Below, one piece after another: positions 51,276 through 60,350 of a stretch of DNA of 64,000 bases. The notes beneath the pieces were generated by a model that made no database searches, was not told the DNA's origin, and saw only the letters and a list, made by a program, of their open reading frames with translations. A program made the translations under genes and the position numbers. Where the stretch lies: positions 300,942 through 364,941 of the forward strand of contig CAXAZF010000003.1 in assembly GCA_963973455.1 (NCBI GenBank), written 5' to 3'. Source of the DNA: Marixanthomonas sp002364245 (GTDB taxonomy: Bacteria > Bacteroidota > Bacteroidia > Flavobacteriales > Flavobacteriaceae). The first letter of the stretch is position 1. The number at the start of each line of letters is the position of its first letter.

Positions 51276-54200
51276 ATGAAACCTTTTGTCGTACCATTCA
51301 TCGTTTTCGTGATTTTTATATCGCAATTCGGATTGGCACAACAAAAGATTGGAACATCCCTTCTGGATAGTTTACTTTCAGAAAAAAAATATAAAACGGC
51401 ACAAACCGAGCTGTATGCTCAAGTTGAGCGTTATAAAACCAATAAAAGATACGATTCCCTCTCTGGTTACCCCTATTATGTAGGTAAAATAATGTTGGAA
51501 AACTCCAACAAGCAACAGGCGATTAAAGAAATGAATGCCTTTGTAAGTGATTTTAAAGAACACACTTCAAACCCTATTTACTTACAAGATTTATATGCCG
51601 AAATAGCTTCTTTTTATCAATCTATTGGTCTTCATAAAGAAGAAACCAAAAGCCATAAAACGGCATTGGAATATGCTCTGAAAATTCCTGGAAAGCCTGG
51701 AAAAAAAATAGGGAAAGGATACTATAATTTAGGAACCGGGCAATTACGAGAAGGAAACGTAAGCCAAGCTATTGATAATTACAAAAAAGCATTACAATCT
51801 TACAAAAGTGACCCTGAAACCAATTTTTTGGATTATTATTTCAGTTACTCAGGTATGGGTACTTCAATGTATTATGCTTCAAAAATTGATAGTGCTATTT
51901 ATTTTTATGAAAAAGCGGTTGATAATGTGGCACAATTGGAAGACTCGCCCATGAACTCTTATTACCGTCCCGCTTTGTTGCTTAATAATATTGCAGGCCT
52001 TTATAGTTTTCAAGGTGAAACTACACAAAGCCTCGGAGCGATGAAGAAATGTATAGAATACAATAAAAAATTTCTGGAATCTGATGCTGAAGCCTATAAA
52101 AAGGATGATGCCCAACGAGCTCATTTTCAATACATAGATAATTTGGCTGGTATTTATGAAAAACTAGGTAATTATAACAAAACATTGGACTTACTGATTT
52201 ATTCTAACCGAGGAAAACAGCAAACCTTTGAAGCTGGACACCCTGAATTGTTTAAGTCTAAAGTCCTGTTAGGGAATGCTTATTTAAACCTTTTAAATTT
52301 TGAAGATGCTGAGAAAAACTTTACTCAAAGCATTGCTGCTATAAAAAAACTGCCCGGTACTTTTTACGATTGGAATGCAAGTGCTCATTATGGATTAGCA
52401 AAGGTGTACGCAGAGCATAAGCATATGGAAAAGGCACAACAATTTTATGAAAAAGCAGCAGCGAATTTCAGTCTTTCATCTCAAGAGTACTACGACCCCA
52501 TAATACTTGCTTTTTTTGAAGACGCCTCTCAGTTTTATGTCAAAAATAACCAAAGAGAAAAAGCCTTACAATTGGCTGAAAAGGCATATAGCTATGTTGT
52601 GAAACACCAAGGGGAGAATACCCTTCCAGCCTTTTTACAAACCGTTAATTTAGCAAGTGTTTATTTTGAAATAGGGGAAACAGAAAAAGCTTTAGAGTAC
52701 AGTGCCAATGCATTAAAAACGTTTCAAGACCAAGCTTTTCAAAGGGAAAATGCACTAGATTCTATTCAGGTAGAATTTAACAAGCCAGCAGCTATTTTGT
52801 TACAAACCCGTTCTCAATATTTGTTAAAAAAAGAAAAGGATACTGCTTTTTTAAAAGAACTTCTTGCCAAATTGCAAGAAGCTATCTTCATATTAAATCG
52901 AAGAAAACAATTTGTTGCTGATACCGAAAATGTGAAAGCACTTATTAAGGAAAACAACCAATTATACGGTTTTGCGAAGCAATTAAATGTGGAGCTTTAT
53001 GAAAAAACCAGAAATGAAATTTATTTAACAAACGTACTTTCGCTGCACGAAACAGCACTGTATAATAGAATACGTTCCCGACTGAATCTTCGAAGTGAAA
53101 TAGAGGTGCCTAATGTCCCGAAGTCTGTTTTAATGCGGGAGAAAAAGTTGAAAGAAAGATTGTCAACAGCCCTTTCAAAAGAAGGATTGAACAATTATTT
53201 TGAAATTTCAGATCAATGGAAGGTATTTAAAGATTCCCTAAGAGCAAACTATCCTAAATATTACCGAATGCGCTATGCAAAAATAGCCCCTTCCTTAAAG
53301 AATTTAAAAGACTACATCCCTGCCAATACAACGGTTGTCCGTTATGTGTTTATAGAAGATAATTTGTACGCCTTAATTTTAACAGAAACTAAAAAAATCC
53401 TTCACAGATTATCCTTTAAAAACGTGCAACAAGACATTGCTCAAATAAATGAAAACCCTTTCAATGTTGACAAAGTAGCCCCTAAACTTGAAAAGCTATA
53501 TAATTGGTTATGGAAGCCTTTTGAAAATGAAATAGACACCGAAAAAGTAATTATTATTCCAGATGGCGAATTATACAATGTTAGTTTTGAAACCTTAACA
53601 CCAAAACGTATTACTTCTTTTAAAGAGTTAACAACAAACAGTCTATTGGCAAAGTATACTATTTCGTATAATTTCAGTTTTTTAATTCTGAAAAATCAAA
53701 ACACAGAATCTAATTTTACTGAAAATTTTATAGCGTTCGCACCAGAGTTTTCTTCAGAAATGAAAACCACTTATAAAACTGCTTTAAAGGACTCACTTTT
53801 ATTGGACCAAGAATACCTAACCCTGTTACCACAACCCTTCAGTGTTGGCTTGGTTGATGCTTATTCGAAAAAATTTAAGGGCATTTCGTACCTTAATGAA
53901 AATGCTTCTAAACATGCATTTATAAACCATGCTAAAAACCATAAAATAATTCACATTGGTACGCACGCAGAGTCAAATAATATAAGCCCAGAACTGTCCC
54001 GACTGATTTTTGCTAAAAACGCTTCGGAAGAAAAGAGAGATGAAAACTTTTTATATACGTACCAAATTTATAATTGCGATCTGTCATCAGATCTAGCCAT
54101 TCTAACCGCTTGCGAAACAGGTAAACCTTCGTATCAAGCTGGTGAAGGGATGATCTCCTTGGCTCATGCTTTTGCTTATGCCGGTAGTGAAAGTATTTTG

Positions 54201-54503
54201 ACGAGTCTTTGGAAAATTGACGAACAATCAAGTGTCGAAATTATTGTGGCTTTTTATGATAATTTACAAGACGGTTTGCCAAAAGATCAAGCTTTAAAAG
54301 AAGCAAAACTCACCTACCTTTCTAATGCAGAGGGGCGAACTTTAGCTCCCCTTTACTGGGGCGGTCTGGCAATTATGGGTGATCAGGCGCCTATTGACCT
54401 TTCACAAGATAGTTTTCCGTGGTACGTATATGCCATCATCTTTTTATTGGTAAGTAGCTTGGTTTATTTCTTTATTAGAAGAAAAACTTTTCTGAAAGGT
54501 TGA
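51276..54503 (+). CDS. TPR-CHAT protease with signal peptide and C-terminal membrane anchor
   Basis: The 1075-residue protein has a signal peptide (ends near LAQQ), a long array of TPR repeats (about 30-500), a helical linker, and a caspase-like CHAT domain (about 790-1040). The His-Cys dyad is His897 in IHIGTHAES and Cys946 in LTACETGKPS, followed by GEGMISLAHAFAYAGSESILTSLWKI in short form. A C-terminal membrane helix lies at about 1049-1068 and ends in RRK. This topology puts the protease in the periplasm. It starts one base after the anti-sigma-like gene. Confidence 0.93.
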   Translation: MKPFVVPFIVFVIFISQFGLAQQKIGTSLLDSLLSEKKYKTAQTELYAQVERYKTNKRYDSLSGYPYYVGKIMLENSNKQQAIKEMNAFVSDFKEHTSNPIYLQDLYAEIASFYQSIGLHKEETKSHKTALEYALKIPGKPGKKIGKGYYNLGTGQLREGNVSQAIDNYKKALQSYKSDPETNFLDYYFSYSGMGTSMYYASKIDSAIYFYEKAVDNVAQLEDSPMNSYYRPALLLNNIAGLYSFQGETTQSLGAMKKCIEYNKKFLESDAEAYKKDDAQRAHFQYIDNLAGIYEKLGNYNKTLDLLIYSNRGKQQTFEAGHPELFKSKVLLGNAYLNLLNFEDAEKNFTQSIAAIKKLPGTFYDWNASAHYGLAKVYAEHKHMEKAQQFYEKAAANFSLSSQEYYDPIILAFFEDASQFYVKNNQREKALQLAEKAYSYVVKHQGENTLPAFLQTVNLASVYFEIGETEKALEYSANALKTFQDQAFQRENALDSIQVEFNKPAAILLQTRSQYLLKKEKDTAFLKELLAKLQEAIFILNRRKQFVADTENVKALIKENNQLYGFAKQLNVELYEKTRNEIYLTNVLSLHETALYNRIRSRLNLRSEIEVPNVPKSVLMREKKLKERLSTALSKEGLNNYFEISDQWKVFKDSLRANYPKYYRMRYAKIAPSLKNLKDYIPANTTVVRYVFIEDNLYALILTETKKILHRLSFKNVQQDIAQINENPFNVDKVAPKLEKLYNWLWKPFENEIDTEKVIIIPDGELYNVSFETLTPKRITSFKELTTNSLLAKYTISYNFSFLILKNQNTESNFTENFIAFAPEFSSEMKTTYKTALKDSLLLDQEYLTLLPQPFSVGLVDAYSKKFKGISYLNENASKHAFINHAKNHKIIHIGTHAESNNISPELSRLIFAKNASEEKRDENFLYTYQIYNCDLSSDLAILTACETGKPSYQAGEGMISLAHAFAYAGSESILTSLWKIDEQSSVEIIVAFYDNLQDGLPKDQALKEAKLTYLSNAEGRTLAPLYWGGLAIMGDQAPIDLSQDSFPWYVYAIIFLLVSSLVYFFIRRKTFLKG

Positions 54504-55049
54504 TTATAAGGTAGTGCTCAATTCAAGTAGTTTGGTCATAGTCCTATAATTTCGGGAGGTAGCTTTTACGTTTAGTTTCTTTTCAAAAGTATCCATATTA
54601 AATTTGGTACGCCCGTATCCCTTGGAAGCATAAAAGTAGATACAATTATCTATTATGATAATTTCTTCGTTAGGATATTGTATGGAACTTACTTCTTTAA
54701 GTAAACGATCACTAGGTTTTTCTGAAAGGATTACAAAATAGCTTTTTACTTTTTTTTCTTCTGAAAAAGGACAATTCTGAAGAATCCTCTCAATTTCTAA
54801 AGGTGTTAAAACTAGTATGGGTAGCTCCCAACCAAATTTAATTTGTATGGCTTCCGAAATAGTTTGAGTTATCTTTTCTTTGTTTTCCGAAGTTTTAAAA
54901 ATCCAATTTCCTGTATGTAAGTAGACATTAGTATTCTCATAGCCTAAACTTGATAACACCTCAAGCTGTTGAGCTTTGGTAAATTTTTTATGTCCGCCAA
55001 CATTTATGCCTCTTAGTAAAGCAATGTATTTTGTCATATTATTTCGCAA
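54504..55049 (-). CDS. DUF1697 protein
   Basis: A 181-residue protein with the DUF1697 start MTKYIALLRGINVGGHKKF (short form) and the LSSLGYENTNVYLHTGNWIF segment; it ends with SRNYRTMTKLLEL. The function of the family is unknown. It overlaps the flavoprotein gene by 11 bases and converges with the CHAT gene without a gap. Confidence 0.9.
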   Translation of the reverse strand: MRNNMTKYIALLRGINVGGHKKFTKAQQLEVLSSLGYENTNVYLHTGNWIFKTSENKEKITQTISEAIQIKFGWELPILVLTPLEIERILQNCPFSEEKKVKSYFVILSEKPSDRLLKEVSSIQYPNEEIIIIDNCIYFYASKGYGRTKFNMDTFEKKLNVKATSRNYRTMTKLLELSTTL

Positions 55050-56265
55050 TAGATTGTGCCACTAAATATCCTCCGGTCCAGGCATTTTGAAAGTTAAAGC
55101 CGCCAGTAATGGCATCAATATTTAGCACTTCGCCTGCAAAATAGAGGTTTTTGTGTTTTTTGCTTTCAAAAGTTTTAAAATCTACTTCTTTCAGTTTAAC
55201 ACCTCCGGCAGTGACAAACTCTTCTTTAAAGGTGCTTTTCCCATGGACATCAAAAATCCCTTCGGTAAGTTGAGATGCCAAAGCCACTATTTGTTCTTTT
55301 GAAATATCTGCCCAAGTAGTAGTTTCAGAAATATTTGAAGCTTCAACCAAACTTTTCCATAACCGTTTTGGAAGGTCAAATTGTGCGTTTTTTGTAACTA
55401 ACTTTTTTGCAAGCTCAATTTTAAGGTTTTTAAATTTTTCAATTATTTCAGAAGAAGAAAAGTCTAACAACCAATTAACCTGAATGCTAAAATGATACTT
55501 GGTAGGTTCAAGTAATCTAGCGCCCCAAGCTGATAATTTTAAAATAGCGGGACCGCTCATGCCCCAATGGGTAATGAGTAGCGGACCTTCGCTTTCAAGT
55601 ATTGTTTTTCTGTTTTCATTTAAAACTTTTACCGAAGCTTCGGTGCTAAGACCAGGTAGATCTTTTATTCGTTTATCATCAATGTTAAACGTAAATAAAG
55701 AGGGAACAGGCGGGATGATGGTGTGATCTAACTTTTCTAACAGCTTCCAAATTTTAGGGTTACTGCCCGTTGCAATCACCAGTTTTTCTGCTGAAAACTC
55801 TTCAGAAGTAGTTTTTATTTTCCAAAATTCATCTTCCTTTTTAATGGTTTTTACAGACTGACTTTTTAAAACGTCAACCCCCAACCGTTCGGTTTCAGAA
55901 ACAAAACAATCTATAATGGTTTGTGAGCTATCCGTTATTGGGAACATCCGGCCGTCTTCTTCAATTTTCAGTTCTACACCACGTTTTGAAAACCACTCGA
56001 TGGTATCGCCCGTCATAAAACTATGGAAAGGCCCGAGCAGTTCTTTTTCGCCTCGCGGATAGTTTTGGGTAAGCTCTTTTGGTAAAAACTCAGCGTGGGT
56101 TACATTGCAGCGTCCGCCACCGGAAACCTTTACTTTTGTTAGTACTTCTTTACCTCGTTCTAAAAGGATAATTTTTAACTGCGGGTTTTTTTCTGCTGTA
56201 TTGATTGCAGTAAAAAAGCCGGCAGCTCCGCCGCCGATGATTAGGATGTCACAATTATCTGGCAT
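55039..56265 (-). CDS. HI0933-family flavoprotein (NAD(P)/FAD-dependent oxidoreductase)
   Basis: The 408-residue protein has the FAD-binding start ILIIGGGAAGFFTAI, the GGGRCNVTHAEF motif typical of HI0933/YhiN, and the C-terminal VTAGGVKLKEVDFKTFESK and FAGEVLNIDAITGGFNFQNAW. The family's reaction is not firmly known. It precedes DUF1697 with an 11-base overlap. Confidence 0.92.
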   Translation of the reverse strand: MPDNCDILIIGGGAAGFFTAINTAEKNPQLKIILLERGKEVLTKVKVSGGGRCNVTHAEFLPKELTQNYPRGEKELLGPFHSFMTGDTIEWFSKRGVELKIEEDGRMFPITDSSQTIIDCFVSETERLGVDVLKSQSVKTIKKEDEFWKIKTTSEEFSAEKLVIATGSNPKIWKLLEKLDHTIIPPVPSLFTFNIDDKRIKDLPGLSTEASVKVLNENRKTILESEGPLLITHWGMSGPAILKLSAWGARLLEPTKYHFSIQVNWLLDFSSSEIIEKFKNLKIELAKKLVTKNAQFDLPKRLWKSLVEASNISETTTWADISKEQIVALASQLTEGIFDVHGKSTFKEEFVTAGGVKLKEVDFKTFESKKHKNLYFAGEVLNIDAITGGFNFQNAWTGGYLVAQSIAK

Positions 56266-56330
56266 TCAAAGATGGTTTGGTGTTCAAACCCATAAAAGTA
56301 AGAAATAGGAAGGATACCGCTATATAAAAC

Positions 56331-57107
56331 CTACTTTTTAATAAACCTTTTACGTACCCGCTTTCCAGCTTCATTTTCAAAAATTATAAAATATAGACCT
56401 GCGCGTAATGTTTTTACTTCAATAGTTGATAGGCTGTTTTTGAGAGTGTGGCTTTGTAGCTTTTTACCACTTACATCATAGATGGTTGCTGTCGCTGTTT
56501 GGTTTGAGGGGTTGTTTATGTTTAGGGTCTCTTTAACGGGATTAGGGTACATACTAAAATTTGTGTCATTAAAATCTGTGGTGGATAAAAACACACTGTT
56601 ATATACCGCCCAATCGCCTTCGCCATTTATTATGGTAAGCTGTTGATAGTTGTCAACAGGTTCTATGGTGTAGGTAAAGGGATTGTTGATAACACCTGTT
56701 TGAGGGGTATAGAATATAGAAAAATAAAGATCCCTATAGAAGTATAGCTCTTGGCTTTCTGCTGTACATTCTCCTGTAAGAACACAGGTGTCATATTCTG
56801 ATAAGTTCATGATGTTTTCTTCTGTGTCAAAGGAACAAGTAGCCCAAAAACACATAAACTCACATAAGGAACTATGCATGGAAGAATTTTGTTCGTCAAA
56901 TTCTGTAATTGAAGTTTCAGCCGTATAATAGTCTGTTAAAATATACTCTTCGCCCTCAACGTTCACTTTTTCTAAGTACCAAGTATGTTCAAAAAGTTCG
57001 GGGTCTTGAGCGTAAAGCGTGCTTGATTGCTGGTTTGTGACTGTAGCTTGTAGATTAAATATAAATACAAAGCCCAGTAATAATTTTAAATTTATTGTTG
57101 TCTTCAT
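56331..57107 (-). CDS. T9SS-exported small protein
   Basis: The 258-residue protein has a signal peptide, a unique cysteine-rich middle domain (SLCEFMCFWATCSFD and YDTCVLTGECTAES) that probably forms disulfides, and a type A sorting domain (FSMYPNPVKETLNI ... GLYFIIFENEAGKR ... RFIKK). The function of the middle domain is unknown. It is a stand-alone gene. Confidence 0.85.
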   Translation of the reverse strand: MKTTINLKLLLGFVFIFNLQATVTNQQSSTLYAQDPELFEHTWYLEKVNVEGEEYILTDYYTAETSITEFDEQNSSMHSSLCEFMCFWATCSFDTEENIMNLSEYDTCVLTGECTAESQELYFYRDLYFSIFYTPQTGVINNPFTYTIEPVDNYQQLTIINGEGDWAVYNSVFLSTTDFNDTNFSMYPNPVKETLNINNPSNQTATATIYDVSGKKLQSHTLKNSLSTIEVKTLRAGLYFIIFENEAGKRVRKRFIKK

Positions 57108-57147
57108 AACCTTGAATTTCAGAATTATATCTTAATATAATAATTTT

Positions 57148-58587
57148 TTAATTAGGATATTTTTCTTTAGCAAATTCATTACAAAGCAAAATAGTCTCTT
57201 TTGCATCTTCCAACGTAGTTCGAGGATTAATTAAGCACATGCGCAAAACGGTTTGTCCGTTTAAAATAGTGGTAACCAATAAGGCTTCGCGCGATCCCAC
57301 TACTTTTTCTGAAATGTACTGGTTTAATTCATCCAATTCTTTTTCAGAAAGCTTGTTACCAATTGGATTATACCGAAAATTGATTACAGCAAGTGTTGCG
57401 GGCGAAATGATTTCCCAGTTAGCACTTTTCCGAAGTAAATCTTCTACTTTTTCTGCTAACTGAATGTTGTATGTTATCGCATCCCGAAATGCTTTTAAGC
57501 CGAACGTTTTAATGGACATATAAAATTTCAATGCTCTAAAACGACGTGTTAATTGCACCCCGTGATCATAAAAATTAATTTCACTTTCATTTCCTTCAAC
57601 ATCTCGAAGGTACTCGGGTGTTTCGGTAAAGGTATTTTTAAGCCATTTACTATTGCGCACCAATAAACAGCCCATTTCGTAAGGCTGGAAAAACCATTTA
57701 TGTGGGTCTACGGTTAGCGAATCGGCTTTTTCAATTCCTTTAAGCAGTTTTTTGCCATTTTTAGCAAGAATGGCCGCACCGCCGTAAGCCCCATCAATAT
57801 GAAACCATATTTTTTCCTTTTTACAGATTTTTGAAAGTTCAGAAAGTGGATCTACGGTTCCTGTGTTCGTTGTTCCTGCCGTAGCGACCATACAAAAAGG
57901 TTGTAATCCTTCTAAGCGGTCTTTTGCAATGGCGTTTCGAAGTTTATTTAAAGATAATTTGAACTCAATATCAGTTGGGATAATGCGTATTTGTTCTTTT
58001 TTAAAACCTAAAATGCGAATGGCTTTAATGTTAGAAGAATGCGCTTGGTCTGACAAGTAGATGACAGCTCTAGAAAAATCATCTCCGCATTTAATTCGTC
58101 TTGCGGTGACTATTGCCGTTAAGTTAGCCATAGAACCACCACTAGTGAAAATACCACCTCCTTTTTTCTCAGGAAAACCGAATATTTTTAACAGCCAGTT
58201 TAAGGTTACAATTTCAAGTTCTGCTGCAGCAGGAGAAGCCGCCCAGCCACCTGAAAAAACATTGAAACCAGTTGCCAATGTATCGGCCATAGCACTTATG
58301 TAATTGCTGGGGCCCGGAACGAAGGAAAAGGATTTTGGATGCGAAACAATGTTACTTTTTGTCATCACATTTTCCAATACAAAGTCTAATACTTTATGAG
58401 CATCTTCAGGATTTTCAGGGGCTTTCTCAAGAAATAGACTATCCATTTCTTTTCTAGAGGCTAAAGCCACCGGACTTTTTACATTCTGTGTGTCAAAATG
58501 ATCAATTACGGCATCTACAACTTCGTAGCCGTATTTTTTCATTTCGGCTTTATTCAACTCTAATTTTGCATTTTTATCCAGCTTCAC
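57148..58587 (-). CDS. PLP-dependent group II decarboxylase
   Basis: The 479-residue enzyme belongs to the pyridoxal-dependent decarboxylase family (aromatic amino acid, diaminobutyrate or glutamate type). The PLP lysine is in VDPHKWFFQP, with FTSGGSMANLTAI and FHIDGAYGGAA as cofactor-binding parts and SFVPGPSNYISAMADTL (short form) at the active site. The substrate cannot be fixed; a 2,4-diaminobutyrate or aromatic amino acid decarboxylase is possible. The promoter is at 58641-58648. Confidence 0.88.
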   Translation of the reverse strand: MKLDKNAKLELNKAEMKKYGYEVVDAVIDHFDTQNVKSPVALASRKEMDSLFLEKAPENPEDAHKVLDFVLENVMTKSNIVSHPKSFSFVPGPSNYISAMADTLATGFNVFSGGWAASPAAAELEIVTLNWLLKIFGFPEKKGGGIFTSGGSMANLTAIVTARRIKCGDDFSRAVIYLSDQAHSSNIKAIRILGFKKEQIRIIPTDIEFKLSLNKLRNAIAKDRLEGLQPFCMVATAGTTNTGTVDPLSELSKICKKEKIWFHIDGAYGGAAILAKNGKKLLKGIEKADSLTVDPHKWFFQPYEMGCLLVRNSKWLKNTFTETPEYLRDVEGNESEINFYDHGVQLTRRFRALKFYMSIKTFGLKAFRDAITYNIQLAEKVEDLLRKSANWEIISPATLAVINFRYNPIGNKLSEKELDELNQYISEKVVGSREALLVTTILNGQTVLRMCLINPRTTLEDAKETILLCNEFAKEKYPN

Positions 58588-58640
58588 TTCTTTTTAGTTT
58601 GGAGGTTTTTAAAAGCCTATCCAAAAATGGCAGGCAGGTG

Positions 58641-58648
58641 CAAAATTA
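58641..58648 (-). promoter_or_regulatory. -7 promoter element of the decarboxylase gene
   Basis: On the minus strand the sequence reads TAATTTTG, a perfect TAnnTTTG, 53 bases before the ATG of the decarboxylase gene. Confidence 0.5.
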
Positions 58649-58679
58649 CGGTTTTAGCAATAGATAAAGAACATTAAAC

Positions 58680-58717
58680 AAAAAAACACGCTGTTAGATA
58701 AACAACGTGTTTTTTTA
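58680..58717 (-). terminator. Terminator after the beta-helix T9SS gene
   Basis: AAAAAACACG pairs with CGTGTTTTTT, extended by TGTT-AACA after one mismatch. On the minus strand it ends the transcript of the gene at 58737-60215. Confidence 0.8.
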
Positions 58718-58736
58718 AATTATAAAAAGTGAAATA

Positions 58737-60215
58737 TTACTTTATGATTAATTTTTCAACAGTTGAGGAATTTTCATTGCTGAAACGAGCAAAATATACG
58801 CCTGAAGGCAAATTAGTTTGTACAGTGTTTTCTCCTTCGATAAGCGATTTTTTAGAAACCAATTTTCCGTTTACGTTGTATATATTTAATTCGGTAAAAG
58901 AAAAACGGTTGTTAAAATTAATTTGATTGTTTGTTGGGTTTGGGTAAAAACTGAAGCTTTCGATTGTGTTATCTTCAATGCTTAAAACTGCACACAAGAA
59001 CGGGTTGAAAATCACTTCACCTAAAGTAGAATCGTCTACAACGTGAAAAATCACATCCTCTACTTGTTGTTCGTCACTTTCTTGTCCTTCAATCCAGCAG
59101 TTATCCTTAGCTTGTAATGTGTTAGCGGTATTGTTATACAAAGCATAGATTTCGCCACCATTTCCGTTTTCGGAAAAAACGTTTTCACCTGGGTTATCTT
59201 CATCATCACCTAAGTTAATGGAAGCTTCTCCAATAACGGTTATGCCCCAAAGGTTTCGTCTAAATTCATTGCCAGAAGCGATAACCTCCATTCCCGCAGA
59301 TCCGCTATTGAGGGAAATTCCACTTCCACCTAAATTGGGTAAGCCTTGGGTATCGTTGTCTTCAATAATATTGTTGCTTACGTAAGCAAAGGAGTTAGGG
59401 CCAACAATGGTCATTCCATAGCGGTTGTCCACGATGATGTTGTCATCTATTCGAGCCAATATGTTTCCTGCTTCTCCAAGGAAGTTAGCGATTGCAATTC
59501 CGCCTACCATATCGAGACTTCGGTCACCAATAATAGTATTTTGAATAATTTTTAAGGTATCTGCTGGTCTTGTAATTCCTAGGTTTATTTGTGGTCTGTT
59601 ACTGTTTAATTGATTGTTTCCTTCAATGTAGTTATTAAAAATATAAGGGGATACTTCAATATTGGCGCCCGAGCTAATAGCTGGCAGCTCATTAAAAGTA
59701 ATCGTGTTATTAGTAATTTGTGGTGTTCCTCTTGATAGTGAAATTACAGCACCTGTTGTGGCACCACCTTCTACGTTATTGGTGATAGTACAATTGTCAA
59801 TTTCAAAGTTTTCGGTTAAAACCCGCAGGCCTCCACCATATTCTATAGTGGTGTTGCTAAAGTCTACAGATGATTCTTGCTCAAATCTAAAACCAGCATA
59901 TGGCATATTTTGATCTAGTGCTGTTATTGTTATTTCGTTTGAGTTTACTGAAAGTGTTCCAAAAACAGTAATCAATAAATCAGCATCTATAGATAGTGTA
60001 AGGTCCGTGTCTATTAACACGTTATCATTTTCAGCAACTTCAAGATTCTCCAACAGCGTATAATCACTTCCAGAAACAGTAATTGTTGAAGGACTTAGTG
60101 CTGCAATATCATCAAGTGTATATGTTCCACCGTCATTTGGAGTAGTATACGTTTGAGAAGCTAATATACCAAAAGAACAGATGGTAAATAAAATTGAAAG
60201 GGTAATGTTTTTCAT
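58737..60215 (-). CDS. T9SS-exported parallel beta-helix protein (NosD-like)
   Basis: The 492-residue protein has a signal peptide, a region of right-handed parallel beta-helix repeats (about 90-380, with many N-N-x-I turns such as TITNNVEG, NTIIGDRS and DDNIIVDNRYG), and a type A T9SS sorting domain (FSFYPNPTNNQINF ... GVYFARFSNENS ... KLIIK). Beta-helix repeats suggest carbohydrate-related activity, but no catalytic residues can be assigned. Confidence 0.88.
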   Translation of the reverse strand: MKNITLSILFTICSFGILASQTYTTPNDGGTYTLDDIAALSPSTITVSGSDYTLLENLEVAENDNVLIDTDLTLSIDADLLITVFGTLSVNSNEITITALDQNMPYAGFRFEQESSVDFSNTTIEYGGGLRVLTENFEIDNCTITNNVEGGATTGAVISLSRGTPQITNNTITFNELPAISSGANIEVSPYIFNNYIEGNNQLNSNRPQINLGITRPADTLKIIQNTIIGDRSLDMVGGIAIANFLGEAGNILARIDDNIIVDNRYGMTIVGPNSFAYVSNNIIEDNDTQGLPNLGGSGISLNSGSAGMEVIASGNEFRRNLWGITVIGEASINLGDDEDNPGENVFSENGNGGEIYALYNNTANTLQAKDNCWIEGQESDEQQVEDVIFHVVDDSTLGEVIFNPFLCAVLSIEDNTIESFSFYPNPTNNQINFNNRFSFTELNIYNVNGKLVSKKSLIEGENTVQTNLPSGVYFARFSNENSSTVEKLIIK

Positions 60216-60243
60216 AATAATAGGGAGTTATTTAATTTTTTTT

Positions 60244-60251
60244 CAAAAATA
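60244..60251 (-). promoter_or_regulatory. -7 promoter element of the beta-helix T9SS gene
   Basis: On the minus strand the sequence reads TATTTTTG, a perfect TAnnTTTG, 28 bases before the ATG. Confidence 0.5.
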
Positions 60252-60350
60252 CATATAAGCACTCGGTGAAAAAAATTGTGCTGGTTTCAATCCCTATAAA
60301 TTCATTTAATTTTTTAACCAAGGCACTATTTAAAATATTACTTTTATAAT

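Noticed and set aside
48748..54503. Type III-E CRISPR (Craspase) locus
   Set aside because: No repeat array, Cas7-11/gRAMP, Cas1 or Cas2 is present; only the TPR-CHAT and sigma-factor parts are analogous, and the CHAT protein here is predicted to be exported.
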